A stretch of DNA of 64,000 bases from an uncultured Arenicella sp. (GTDB lineage Bacteria > Pseudomonadota > Gammaproteobacteria > Arenicellales > Arenicellaceae): assembly GCA_938045295.1 (NCBI GenBank), contig CALINO010000001.1, positions 1 to 64,000 of the forward strand, read 5' to 3'. Position 1 is the stretch's first letter, and the number at the start of each line of letters is the position of its first letter. The translations under genes were made by a program, and so were the position numbers. This document shows positions 52,559 to 61,973 of this stretch, piece by piece. A model generated the notes under the pieces. It made no database searches, was not told where the DNA came from, and saw only the letters and a list, made by a program, of their open reading frames with translations.

Positions 52559-52784
52559 GGTTGGTAGAAAAATCGTCTCTGACCCTATTTATTGTGGAAT
52601 CTATCAAGGTGTTCAAGCATACGAAAACTGTGGTAACGAGCCATTTACTAAATTAGCATATGCTATTTTGGTTGGTGCTCTGAGTCTTGCATTTGAGGTT
52701 GGTGAGGCTCTTTTGGGTTTGTTGGCGCTCATGCTGGGTGAAGTCTTGGAGGCTAAGGGCGTTATTTATTTGGATGGATGCTAA
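52559..52784 (+). pseudogene. Orphan hydrophobic C-terminal fragment (possible toxin tip) without a start codon
   Basis: Open frame GVGRKIVSDPIYCGIYQGVQAYENCGNEPFTKLAYAILVGALSLAFEVGEALLGLLALMLGEVLEAKGVIYLDGC*, overlapping the start of the next ORF. Confidence 0.5.
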
Positions 52785-53023
52785 TGAGTCTTGAACAATA
52801 TAAATTTGATAATACGGCATTAGGTGTTGGTATATTCAGTTTACCTTTGAGTATATTAGAGTTGATTTTTGGTTTCGCATGGGCACCAACTCGGTCCAAC
52901 CTAATTAACTTTATTTCGAGAGTAGAAGATTTTGGAACTTTTTACTTTTTAATTGGTAGTCACTTATTTGTCTCAGTTACATTTTTATGTATCGGCTTTT
53001 ATATTAAATGGCTAAACAGTTGA
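52778..53023 (+). CDS. Small membrane protein (candidate immunity protein)
   Basis: Start overlaps stop of the preceding fragment; TM segments. Confidence 0.5.
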   Translation: MLMSLEQYKFDNTALGVGIFSLPLSILELIFGFAWAPTRSNLINFISRVEDFGTFYFLIGSHLFVSVTFLCIGFYIKWLNS

Positions 53024-53030
53024 TAAAGCT

Positions 53031-53432
53031 ATGAATAGTCAAATAGACCGAGTGTTAGAAAACACATTTTCTATGATGAGAAATAGGAACTCTTTGGGGG
53101 CTGAATATTCTAAACTTAAAAATGGCTACAAAATTGATTTTAATGTCATTGTTGGAATGATCTGTATACCTTGGCTTATTTTTAACAAGCTCTACTTTAT
53201 TGGTTTAATCTTTTGGTTCTTTTTATCAATAGTTTTTCGAGTCACTCACGACCTAATGGATTTAGACATATTGTCTGTATTTTTAATTATATTTTTAATT
53301 CATTTTTTGTTTGGGGCGCTTTTGGGTAAATATTTATTTTTTAGTAAGTTGAAAAATAAGGCTAAAAAATTACTCAAATCTGGTTATAGTGAAAAAGATG
53401 TAAGCCTTCATATAAAGAGGGTTTTCTTTTAG
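53031..53432 (+). CDS. Small membrane protein (candidate immunity protein)
   Basis: AT-rich ORF with three or more hydrophobic segments, adjacent to preceding ORF. Confidence 0.5.
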   Translation: MNSQIDRVLENTFSMMRNRNSLGAEYSKLKNGYKIDFNVIVGMICIPWLIFNKLYFIGLIFWFFLSIVFRVTHDLMDLDILSVFLIIFLIHFLFGALLGKYLFFSKLKNKAKKLLKSGYSEKDVSLHIKRVFF

Positions 53433-53493
53433 AGGGATAAAGGAAAGTAATAAAGAGCAAGTAATAAAGGACAGGCATGCTTAGAAAGCTGTT

Positions 53494-54618
53494 TTGTCAG
53501 CTGGTTGTTCAAAAGGTCGGGTTTTAAAATTAGTTTATATTTGCTCGCAAAGTGTGAACCCCACCAAGCTAGAACAATTACAAGCCAGTGTGGAAGAAAC
53601 GCGTACTATTTTAGAAAGTAACGACCCATCTCAACTGGAAAACCTCACGCGTGATCAAATCTTAGGCGATTTATTCTACGCCGGTGGGTTGGGGTATTTT
53701 GCGCAATACAACGGTTTAAGTCATATCGCCGCCTTACAAGCCCAAGGCAACCACAAGCTGGAGTTTGGTTACGGCAGCTATGGCTACGAACCCAATCAAG
53801 ACGTGTTCTTTGGCATACCCAGGGGCATTAAAACTGGCGGCGCGGCGTTTAATATTCGTTTTGGTAACACGGTGGAGCTTAAACAAGGCGGGGCAGAACA
53901 ACGCGCGCAGTTTCGCTTTCAAACTGGCTTGATCTCCAGCGCCCTAGAACACGCGGTGCCAGAACAAATGTTCAGCGACCCTGACGACCCCACCGACGGC
54001 GTGAGTGCAGTTAAAGCATTGCAATTAGCCGCACAACAAGGGCAAAAAATCTATCAAATAGACAGTTCAAACGTGAACACCGTATTGGCTCAAACTAACT
54101 TAGGCAGCAGTATTGAAGATGAAATTAGAAGTTACGTAGGTAGCGGCAATATTGCCATTGCACATCAGAGCAACATCAGCGTGCCGGGTTGGAGTGGGGC
54201 GGGGTATATACTTCTTGATCAAGAAACGGGCATTGGCAGTTATAAGATTACTGGTGGGGGTAATGGGGGGTTCCTAAAAAATATATTGAATAGTGCTATT
54301 AATAAGCTAATGCTTATTGCTGGTATTTGGCAGGGGTTTGCAAAAAATAATCCAGCTTTAGCTAAATTACTCGGAGGTTCTATTGGCCTTGTAATAGGTG
54401 CGTTGACTCGTATAGTAAAATTGCTTAATGAGTGCCCAACTGGAATTGCTCTTATAGGAACTCTTTTAACCATCGGCTGGAATATATTGTTTTTAACTAT
54501 AAATGTTGCTTTGGCGGCCTCAGGAGCAGGGGCTTTACTGTTATACCCTCTTGCTGCTATGGAACTTTATTTAGAAGCAGTGGTAATAGATAAGTTTATT
54601 GAAAAAGGTTGTTCTTAA
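53494..54618 (+). CDS. Displaced C-terminal region of a large transglutaminase/Rhs-associated-type protein with hydrophobic tip
   Basis: Hydrophilic shared-type region (QILGDLFYAGGLGYFAQYNGLSHIAAL...GYEPNQDVFFGIPRGI...SALEHAVPEQMF...GYILLDQETGIGSYKITGGGNGGFL) then a strongly hydrophobic C-terminus; no full-length parent gene in window. Confidence 0.6.
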   Translation: MSAGCSKGRVLKLVYICSQSVNPTKLEQLQASVEETRTILESNDPSQLENLTRDQILGDLFYAGGLGYFAQYNGLSHIAALQAQGNHKLEFGYGSYGYEPNQDVFFGIPRGIKTGGAAFNIRFGNTVELKQGGAEQRAQFRFQTGLISSALEHAVPEQMFSDPDDPTDGVSAVKALQLAAQQGQKIYQIDSSNVNTVLAQTNLGSSIEDEIRSYVGSGNIAIAHQSNISVPGWSGAGYILLDQETGIGSYKITGGGNGGFLKNILNSAINKLMLIAGIWQGFAKNNPALAKLLGGSIGLVIGALTRIVKLLNECPTGIALIGTLLTIGWNILFLTINVALAASGAGALLLYPLAAMELYLEAVVIDKFIEKGCS

Positions 54619-54917
54619 TGAAATGTCCAAAATGCTATAACAAACTTTCTTTTAGTTCGATAATCGGCTGGATAAATTCTGCAAGTAATGATTTGGTTTG
54701 TACAAGTTGCAGTAAGCCAATTGCAGAAAACTATTTTTTACTGTTGATTTATTTAACTGGCGGTGTGTTTTTAGTGCTAGGTGTATTAAATATTGGTTTC
54801 GTGTCTGAAGTTGTTGGTGTATCCAGCTTTTTTGCTTTGATGTTAATTATTATAATCGGTATTTTTGTAATGATTAGTCTAGCTGTGTTGATTGTGATAA
54901 TTAAAAAAGAAAGATAA
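54609..54917 (+). CDS. Small zinc-ribbon membrane protein (candidate immunity protein)
   Basis: CPKCYN...CTSCSK followed by two TM segments; overlaps the end of the preceding ORF. Confidence 0.55.
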   Translation: MFLMKCPKCYNKLSFSSIIGWINSASNDLVCTSCSKPIAENYFLLLIYLTGGVFLVLGVLNIGFVSEVVGVSSFFALMLIIIIGIFVMISLAVLIVIIKKER

Positions 54918-54952
54918 GGGGGCAGGTCTTTGATTTATGATTCCTTCTAAGG
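54912..54952. repeat. 41-bp repeat, copy 1
   Basis: AGATAAGGGGGCAGGTCTTTGATTTATGATTCCTTCTAAGG; one mismatch to copy 2. Confidence 0.92.
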
Positions 54953-55091
54953 CGGAGTAATAAAGGACACAAAGTAACGCTTTGTTAGCTGGTCCGTTCT
55001 GATTATTTATTTTTCTATTTGCTGTTGCTCTTATGAGTATTCAAGTTGCTATAGTGAGCAGAGTGGTTGAAGAGACACTAGAGTTAGAAGC

Positions 55092-55516
55092 ATGCAGAAC
55101 ATAATTGATATCATAGTGTTTAAAGTTAAATACCGTTATTCATTGCCGTATTTATTTCCTTTAATGAATTGTTTGTATGCTTTGGTTTATCTGTATTTCA
55201 AACTCTCTACCAATAGGGAGTATTTGTATGAAGTAGCATTCATTACATTAGGAGTTTTGGTCGTCACATTACTTTCATTATCACAGAGACTATTCGTTTT
55301 GAAGATGGTGTTATAAAAATTAATAGGCTTTGGCGTATTAGTACAATTGATTTTGATTTAATGAAAACCGAAGTAAAGTTAAGTAAGGATAAGAATCACC
55401 TTCGTTTTCATGATAAATGTAAAACTTACATCTTATATAATCAGTTTTCTGATTCAGACTGGAAGAATATAAAGAGAGAAATAAAGAAAAGAGGAAAAAT
55501 AGCAAGTAAAAGATAA
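55092..55516 (+). pseudogene. Frameshifted small membrane protein gene
   Basis: ORF 55092-55316 has TM segments; coding continues in another frame as IITETIRFEDGVIKINRLWRISTIDFDLMKTEVKLSKDKNHLRFHDKCKTYILYNQFSDSDWKNIKREIKKRGKIASKR*. Confidence 0.55.
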
Positions 55517-55551
55517 GGGGTCAGGTCTTTGATTTATGATTCCTTCTAAGG
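55511..55551. repeat. 41-bp repeat, copy 2
   Basis: AGATAAGGGGTCAGGTCTTTGATTTATGATTCCTTCTAAGG. Confidence 0.92.
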
Positions 55552-55591
55552 TAGGGTAGAAACCAACAGGGATTGTTGAATGAGTTAATCT

Positions 55592-55846
55592 ATGGCTAGG
55601 CCCTTAAGATTGGAATTTGCAGGCGCGTTGTATCACGTTATTTCAAGAGGTGATCGGCGTGAAGATATTTATGAAACAGACGCTGATCGTTGTTTGTTTT
55701 TGTCGATATCAGGTGATGTGTGTGCGACGTGTAACTGGGTATGTCACGCTTATTGTCTAATGGGTAACCATTACCCTTTATTGATTGAAACATCTGATGC
55801 GAACTTATCTAAATGTATGCGCCAATTGAATGGTGTGTTAACTTAA
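55592..55846 (+). pseudogene. Truncated REP-associated tyrosine transposase (RAYT/Y1-type)
   Basis: MARPLRLEFAGALYHVISRGDRREDIYETDADR...GNHYPLLIETSDANLSKCMRQLNGV; only N-terminal ~85 aa remain. Confidence 0.88.
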
Positions 55847-55911
55847 GATTATTACTCGAACCTTGATTGCGTTAATATACTAAGCCATTGCCTGACTGGT
55901 GACATTTCCTT

Positions 55912-56112
55912 ATGACTAAGTGGCACAAAACCGAAGAGCAAAAATTAAAGTCGCCTTGCGTGCATTTTTGCAATTTCCTGGATGATGTGAAAGTGTGTGG
56001 TGGGTGTTTTCGTACTGCGGAAGAAATTAAAGCCTGGCGAACGTTGGATGAAAACGATCGCAAAGTTATTTTAGAGAAAACCAAGCAGCGTCAACGACGT
56101 TATCAAGACTAA
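55912..56112 (+). CDS. DUF1289-family protein
   Basis: SPCVHFCNFLDDVKVCGGCFRTAEEIKAWRTLDENDRKVIL. Confidence 0.88.
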   Translation: MTKWHKTEEQKLKSPCVHFCNFLDDVKVCGGCFRTAEEIKAWRTLDENDRKVILEKTKQRQRRYQD

Positions 56113-56298
56113 ATGACACGATTCCGTGGTGTTGTGTTGAGTGAGTCAGAGCCGAATTAGTGCTGGTAAACTTTTTGTGGTTAACCAATTTCTTATTTTC
56201 CGATCGAATTTCAAATATACAAATATCGAAAGCGTCATTGATGCTAGTCATGATGACTGTTGCTTGAATATTGTTCGTTTTTCATTCATCTTACTCAG

Positions 56299-56748
56299 AT
56301 GAGATTTTTGTTTTTATTTGTTCTGTGCATGTCTGGGTGTGTGTCTCACCAAGCCCCAAGTTCTTCTGTGATTGTGGCGGAGGGGTCTTTATCTATTGTG
56401 GTAAAGGTGGGCGGTGTGAAATGTTGTGATGGCGTGCTTCGGTTGGCGGTTTATAACGACCCAAGCAGTTGGATGAGTGAACATAATATGGTGCGTGGGC
56501 GCTTGGGGTTTATTCAAAACAGTGAGCAAACTTTTGAGATTCATGGCTTGCCCGAAGGTAGATACGCCATTGCGATTTATCAAGATACCAACAGTAATAA
56601 TAAGTTGGATCGCTGGTTATGGAGTGTGCCTAAGGAGCCTTATGGTTTTTCAAATAACGTCGGGCGATATGGGCCAGTGTCATTTAATAAGGCGGCATTC
56701 AATTTGAATGAAGACCTAGATATTTCAATAGAGTTGAACTCATGGTAA
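56299..56748 (+). CDS. DUF2141-like lipoprotein
   Basis: Lipobox CMSGC; LRLAVYNDPSSW...GLPEGRYAIAIYQDTNSNNKLDRWLWSVPKEPYGFSNN. Confidence 0.82.
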   Translation: MRFLFLFVLCMSGCVSHQAPSSSVIVAEGSLSIVVKVGGVKCCDGVLRLAVYNDPSSWMSEHNMVRGRLGFIQNSEQTFEIHGLPEGRYAIAIYQDTNSNNKLDRWLWSVPKEPYGFSNNVGRYGPVSFNKAAFNLNEDLDISIELNSW

Positions 56749-57698
56749 AAGCTGACTTTTTTGTTGCGGTTTTATTTATTTCAGCGGCGTTAATGTTGAG
56801 TGCGCACACACAGGCTAAATCGTTTAATGGGTTTGATTTAAGCAACAGCCTGATTGATAAAAAAGACATTATTCAAGGAGGGCCGCCACGCGATGGAATA
56901 CCCGCTATATCGGCCCCGGTCTATGTCAGTGCGAGTGATGCGTCGTTTTTAAAATCAGAAGACATCATTTTGGGTATTGAAATTAATGGCGTTGCGCTTG
57001 CTTACCCTAGGCATATTATGAATTGGCATGAGTTGGTTAATGACGAAATTAACGGTGTCGCGTTTTTAATTAGTTATTGCCCTTTATGCGGCAGTGGTAT
57101 GGCGTTCTCTTCTAAGGTTGCTGAGCAGCGTTTGACGTTTGGTGTTTCAGGGTTGTTGTATAACAATGATTTGATCTTTTATGATCAGCAAACGGAGTCA
57201 TTGTGGTCGCAAATTGAGCGTCGGGCGATAGCGGGAAAATACGCAGGTGAAAAATTACAGCAGTTGTACCTTGAACATACTTCGTGGCAAGACTGGCAAG
57301 CAAAGCACCCCAAAACAAAAGTATTAAGCGAACAACAAGGCTTTAAACGCAACTATCGGCACGACCCTTACACCGGGTATGACACATCCAGCCAAGTGTT
57401 TTTCAAAACGTTAAGGCAGGCGCCAGATGATTTTCATAGTAAAGAAAAAGTGCTCGGCTTACAGATCAACGATAGTGCAAAAGCCTACCCGTTTAGCGAA
57501 CTCAAGAAGCATGGGCTTGCCAATTTTGAGGATGAATTAGGTGGCGTTCGCTACCGAGTAATTTGGAATGAAGGTGCTGGGTCGGCCACGGTGAAGGCGC
57601 TAAATAGCGAGCTGGTGTTAACACCAACGGTGGCGTTTTGGTTTGCATGGTATAACTTTCACCCTGAGACTGAGGTATTTTATGCAAAGCCGAATTAG
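56742..57698 (+). CDS. DUF3179-family protein
   Basis: GIEINGVALAYPRHIMNWHELVNDEINGVAFLISYCPLCGSGMAF. Confidence 0.9.
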   Translation: MVKADFFVAVLFISAALMLSAHTQAKSFNGFDLSNSLIDKKDIIQGGPPRDGIPAISAPVYVSASDASFLKSEDIILGIEINGVALAYPRHIMNWHELVNDEINGVAFLISYCPLCGSGMAFSSKVAEQRLTFGVSGLLYNNDLIFYDQQTESLWSQIERRAIAGKYAGEKLQQLYLEHTSWQDWQAKHPKTKVLSEQQGFKRNYRHDPYTGYDTSSQVFFKTLRQAPDDFHSKEKVLGLQINDSAKAYPFSELKKHGLANFEDELGGVRYRVIWNEGAGSATVKALNSELVLTPTVAFWFAWYNFHPETEVFYAKPN

Positions 57699-57730
57699 CG
57701 TTGGTCGAAAAACGTTTCTAATCCATTTGC

Positions 57731-58045
57731 TTACTTTCTGTATTTTCTAAACCTATTCAATACTCGTTTATGCTCCACCGCCATTTTGGGGAGCAGGTAA
57801 GCGCGCACAGCCGCTAAGGCCACCAACAGTGCGCCTATGGGCCACATACTTCTAACGTGAATTGACCAGGCCACTGAGGCTAACAACAGCACATACTCAA
57901 TGCCAACCACCAAACTTTTGCGGCTTTTGGGTACGGTGAAGCAGGTACCGCATTTATCGCAGCACACGCGCTCGTCGTGAATAATAAAAATCACTCCAAT
58001 CGAACTCAGGCCGCGTTGTTTGCAGTTTGGGCAAGTGCGTTTCAT
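57731..58045 (-). CDS. Zinc-ribbon membrane protein
   Basis: CPNCKQRG...CCDKCGTCF followed by TM segments. Confidence 0.65.
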   Translation of the reverse strand: MKRTCPNCKQRGLSSIGVIFIIHDERVCCDKCGTCFTVPKSRKSLVVGIEYVLLLASVAWSIHVRSMWPIGALLVALAAVRAYLLPKMAVEHKRVLNRFRKYRK

Positions 58046-58102
58046 TAGAATATTTCCGATTTCATAAAGCCAGTCTACACCATTGAATACGGTGCTCTAT
58101 GT

Positions 58103-59896
58103 TTATGTATTAGGTTTACTAGCAAGCCATTGTTCAATAATATTTTCGAGTATTGAGAGAGGTATTGCGCCGTTCTCCAAGACTTTGTCGTGAAACTCCC
58201 GCACATCAAAAGAGTCACCTAATTGTTGCTCAGCTTTCGCGCGCAGCTCACGAATTTTTAGCTCGCCAATTTTGTATGCCAGTGCTTGGCCTGGCCATGT
58301 GATGTAGCGGTCTACTTCCGACACTATATTGTTCATTGATAAGCCTGAGTTTTCGGCCATATAATCGATGGCTTGTTGGCGTGTCCAACCTTTGCTGTGC
58401 AGACCGGTGTCCACCACCAAGCGGCAAGCACGCCACATTTCATACGACAAGCGCCCAAAGTTTGTATAGGGAGTTTGGTAAAAGCCGACTTCCAAACCGA
58501 GGCGTTCACTGTAAAGCCCCCAGCCTTCAATAAACACGGTTTGGCCGCCGTATTTGCGAAAATTTGGCAGATCAAGTTCTTGTGCTAAGGCAATCTGCAA
58601 GTGATGCCCGGGTACCGCTTCATGCAAAGACAATGCTTCAAGCTGATACAAAGGCCGAGTATCGAGCAGCGATGTGTTTACGAAATAAAAGCCAGCGCGC
58701 GAACCATCGCCAGCGGGGCGTTGGTAATAGGCCGTGGTTGTTTTTTCGGCTATGTCTTTTGGTATTTCTTTTAAGCCATACGGCATGCGCGGCAATTTGC
58801 CAAACAGCTTGGGCAGTTCTCCATCCATTTTTTTGGAAATGGTTGCCACTGCTTGCATTCGTTCTTCCGGTGTTTTTGGGTAAAAATCGGGGTTGGTTTT
58901 AAGAAATTCTAACCACGCTTTAAAGTCGCCTTTGAAGTTGGCTTGTTTGATCACTTCGTTCATTTCTGAACGAATACGGCTAACTTCGCTTAAGCCAATC
59001 TTGTACACATCGTCGGCACTTAAATTTGTGGTGGTAAAAAAACGAACGCGATGTTCATAATAATCACCGCCACCGGGAAGGGAGTCAGTGCCCACTTTTT
59101 TATTACATTTGGGTGCGTAAGACGTTTGATAGAAATTGTGGAACTTCGACAGCGCGGGTATCAATTTGTCTTTAATGCTCGCAGCCGCTTGCTGTTTTAG
59201 CGCGTTAAACTTTTTAGCATCAACCACGCTGGGCTTGGTTGAAAACGGCTGCATAAATGCGCTGTCTTCTGCCTTGTCAACCACATGAGCTTTAATTGAT
59301 TTTTCATAACCTCGCATGGGCTCACACGGTTGTACCCAGCCAGCATCAAGACCGGCCTGAATTCTTGCGGTGGCTTGTTCAAGAAAGGCAGGCATCTGGT
59401 TTAAGCGCGCAACATAACTCTCGTAATCCTTTGTGTTGAAAAAAGGTAAGCGCCCAACCATTGAGGTTAATTGCAAATGTGGCCCGCCACGATTGGTTAA
59501 TATCATGTACTTCGCGCCGCCATAATTAGCGGCCGCAACTTGGTTTTCCAAGTCGAGTTTCAACAGAGAATGATTGAGTTGGTTGGGCGCTGATAAATTA
59601 TCAGTACTGATGTTGTTTAGCCGAGTAAGAAACGCATTAGCAGCGTCGACTGAAGCCTCATAGGCTTTTAGTGAAGGGTCAGGCAATAACGCATCATAGT
59701 CTCTCACGCCCAAGCTGGTAGCAAACGTAGGATTCTCAGCCAGAACGCGCTCCCAATGATCGTCTAACAAGTTTTGAAACCGCTGATTAGCTTCAACATC
59801 AGCTGAGTTTTGCGCAATAGCGCTAAGGCTATAGGCTAGAAATACAATCAGTGTCAGCAGGGTTGCGGCTAAGTGTTTTTGGAGTGTTATGTGCAT
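58103..59896 (-). CDS. DUF885-family secreted protein (M32/HExxH-like metalloenzyme)
   Basis: Start MHITLQKHLAATLLTLIVF (signal peptide); LSLHEAVPGHHLQIALAQE motif. Confidence 0.88.
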   Translation of the reverse strand: MHITLQKHLAATLLTLIVFLAYSLSAIAQNSADVEANQRFQNLLDDHWERVLAENPTFATSLGVRDYDALLPDPSLKAYEASVDAANAFLTRLNNISTDNLSAPNQLNHSLLKLDLENQVAAANYGGAKYMILTNRGGPHLQLTSMVGRLPFFNTKDYESYVARLNQMPAFLEQATARIQAGLDAGWVQPCEPMRGYEKSIKAHVVDKAEDSAFMQPFSTKPSVVDAKKFNALKQQAAASIKDKLIPALSKFHNFYQTSYAPKCNKKVGTDSLPGGGDYYEHRVRFFTTTNLSADDVYKIGLSEVSRIRSEMNEVIKQANFKGDFKAWLEFLKTNPDFYPKTPEERMQAVATISKKMDGELPKLFGKLPRMPYGLKEIPKDIAEKTTTAYYQRPAGDGSRAGFYFVNTSLLDTRPLYQLEALSLHEAVPGHHLQIALAQELDLPNFRKYGGQTVFIEGWGLYSERLGLEVGFYQTPYTNFGRLSYEMWRACRLVVDTGLHSKGWTRQQAIDYMAENSGLSMNNIVSEVDRYITWPGQALAYKIGELKIRELRAKAEQQLGDSFDVREFHDKVLENGAIPLSILENIIEQWLASKPNT

Positions 59897-60295
59897 TTGC
59901 CAGCCTCGTGGTTTGTGATGATAGGGGTAACACCTATCAAGATATTGACAATAACACAGCCTGTTAATGCTGATAAAAGGAGCAAATTCATAAAAATATA
60001 AAAAACACAAATACATGCACTGAGTCAAATTATCTGGCTTTTGAGTGCAACATTACAGTCATTGATTTGGCAACGACGGTTTGTTTCCTGTGATAACGAC
60101 ACACAACCAAGTTTGCTTATTGTGCTAAAGGCGTTGCCAACATCACAAAAAATAGACATATGTTTGTTGCTGACAACGGCTGTGATTATTTGATCACCAA
60201 CTTCAATTAATGGTAACCCTGTTTGCACACGCGATAAACGAATTAAAGATTATGGTACCTCCTTCATAACAACTAACTACCTATGAGGAACTCTA

Positions 60296-60814
60296 ATGAA
60301 TATCAAATCAATCTTATCTGCCGTTGCAATCATTGCGTCATTTGCCGTTGCGTCTGTCAGTTTTGCCGGTGACGATTATGGTAAAAAAAACAAAAAAGAC
60401 ATTGTTGAAACAGCGGTGGCTGCAGGTTCATTCAATACTTTGGCTGCAGCATTAACCGAAGCGGGGCTAATCGAAACCTTAAAAGGTGATGGGCCATTCA
60501 CTGTATTTGCCCCAACCGACGAAGCGTTTAATAAAATTCCTGCTGATCAGTTAACGGCTATTTTGGCTGATAAAGAATTGCTGACCAGCATTCTTACTTA
60601 CCATGTGGTGGCGGGCAAAGTGTTGGCTGAAGACGTGGTGAAATTAGAGGCCGCTACCAGTTTGCAAGGCACTGATATTGCCGTTTCTACTGACGACGGT
60701 GTTAAGGTAAACAATGCATCGGTGATTAAAGCCGACATCATTACCAGTAACGGGGTTATTCATGTTATTGATACGGTGCTAGTACCTGAAGCGAACGCGG
60801 CTTCATCTGAGTAA
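60296..60814 (+). CDS. Fasciclin-domain secreted protein
   Basis: Signal peptide; [60 protein letters not shown]. Confidence 0.95.
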   Translation: MNIKSILSAVAIIASFAVASVSFAGDDYGKKNKKDIVETAVAAGSFNTLAAALTEAGLIETLKGDGPFTVFAPTDEAFNKIPADQLTAILADKELLTSILTYHVVAGKVLAEDVVKLEAATSLQGTDIAVSTDDGVKVNNASVIKADIITSNGVIHVIDTVLVPEANAASSE

Positions 60815-60970
60815 ATTCTGAAATTAGGTTTCATTCTACCGCTTTAAATGGTCGCCTTTGGGCGGCCATTTTTATTGAGTCAAAGAAAACTACGTATTGA
60901 GGCATGGTCATCTACTGGTCGGCTTGCCTGCCTAGCCGGCCAGCAAGGTGTTGTCGCTGTCACTGCTACT

Positions 60971-61891
60971 TTACCTCTGAAGTATCGCCTTACCGCGTTC
61001 TTTTTTATAACTTTCGTAGGTGCTTGCTCGGCCTTCCCATGGCGCTTGAGAGTCAAAGTAATTCGGCTGTTCGGCTTTGATATAGTCTTGCAGTTCGGTT
61101 GATATTTGTGAGGGTGAGTTGATTTTAGAAGCGACCCCTCGCCACATGACAAAGCCGGGCGCTCCGTCCATCAATAACCACGGTTCCCATGAGAGAAAAG
61201 CGGTCCAGAACAAGGTGTAGTCAACGCGCGTAAGAGTGGGGTCATTGATTTCGTCGGCGGAAACTACGTAGCTGGTTTCTGAGCCAAAATGAAACTCTTC
61301 TCCGGAACTTTCACGCGGCCATTGATCTGGCGGAAAAGGCGTTTCAAAGGTGCCGCCGCGCTGTTCTGTAAACCACAGTTTGTCTCCTGTGGTTTGCCAT
61401 TCAGATTGCTCTTTGTTCTCTATCGATTCTTTGGTATGAATCACCTCATTGCCACCGTAACGAAAATGAAAAGGTGAAACCGTTTCATCCGTAATAGGGT
61501 TGGTGAGTGAATTCAGTGGTGCTTTTGAATCAAGGTCGCCGAAGTAGCCAATATCGAAACTGCGTTGTGAGTAAGAGCCGTCATCTAACGGGTTCCAAAT
61601 CGAACGGGCAAGGCCATGAAAACTGCAAATGGGGGCAGGGGCTTTGTTGGGCGCAATGCCCCAGAGCGTGCCATCTAACGCCACATACACATCTTCTTGC
61701 TCAAGGCTGCCGATTAATTTGATGTGGGTCTTTAAGTCGTGTTCAGCTGGGTGGGTGGGTTTGCTGCCTGTTATAGGGCGTTGCCCGGCACCGTAGCTTG
61801 CCGTTGATAGCAGTGTCATTCCAGCGCCGAACTTGAGCAAGTTGCGCCGATTAAAGGTAACGCCTGATTGAGCATTGAGTAGGTTAAGCAT
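60971..61891 (-). CDS. DUF1838-family protein (Tat-like signal)
   Basis: NRRNLLKFGAGMTLLSTASYGAG; FWTAFLSWEPWLLMDGAPGFVMWRGVASK. Confidence 0.78.
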   Translation of the reverse strand: MLNLLNAQSGVTFNRRNLLKFGAGMTLLSTASYGAGQRPITGSKPTHPAEHDLKTHIKLIGSLEQEDVYVALDGTLWGIAPNKAPAPICSFHGLARSIWNPLDDGSYSQRSFDIGYFGDLDSKAPLNSLTNPITDETVSPFHFRYGGNEVIHTKESIENKEQSEWQTTGDKLWFTEQRGGTFETPFPPDQWPRESSGEEFHFGSETSYVVSADEINDPTLTRVDYTLFWTAFLSWEPWLLMDGAPGFVMWRGVASKINSPSQISTELQDYIKAEQPNYFDSQAPWEGRASTYESYKKERGKAILQR

Positions 61892-61973
61892 GGTGATACC
61901 TTAGCAAGCTATCTATGCAAGTGTATGCAATAAACGCTAAATATGTCTGGTTTTAACGAGGTCTGTCTGACGG

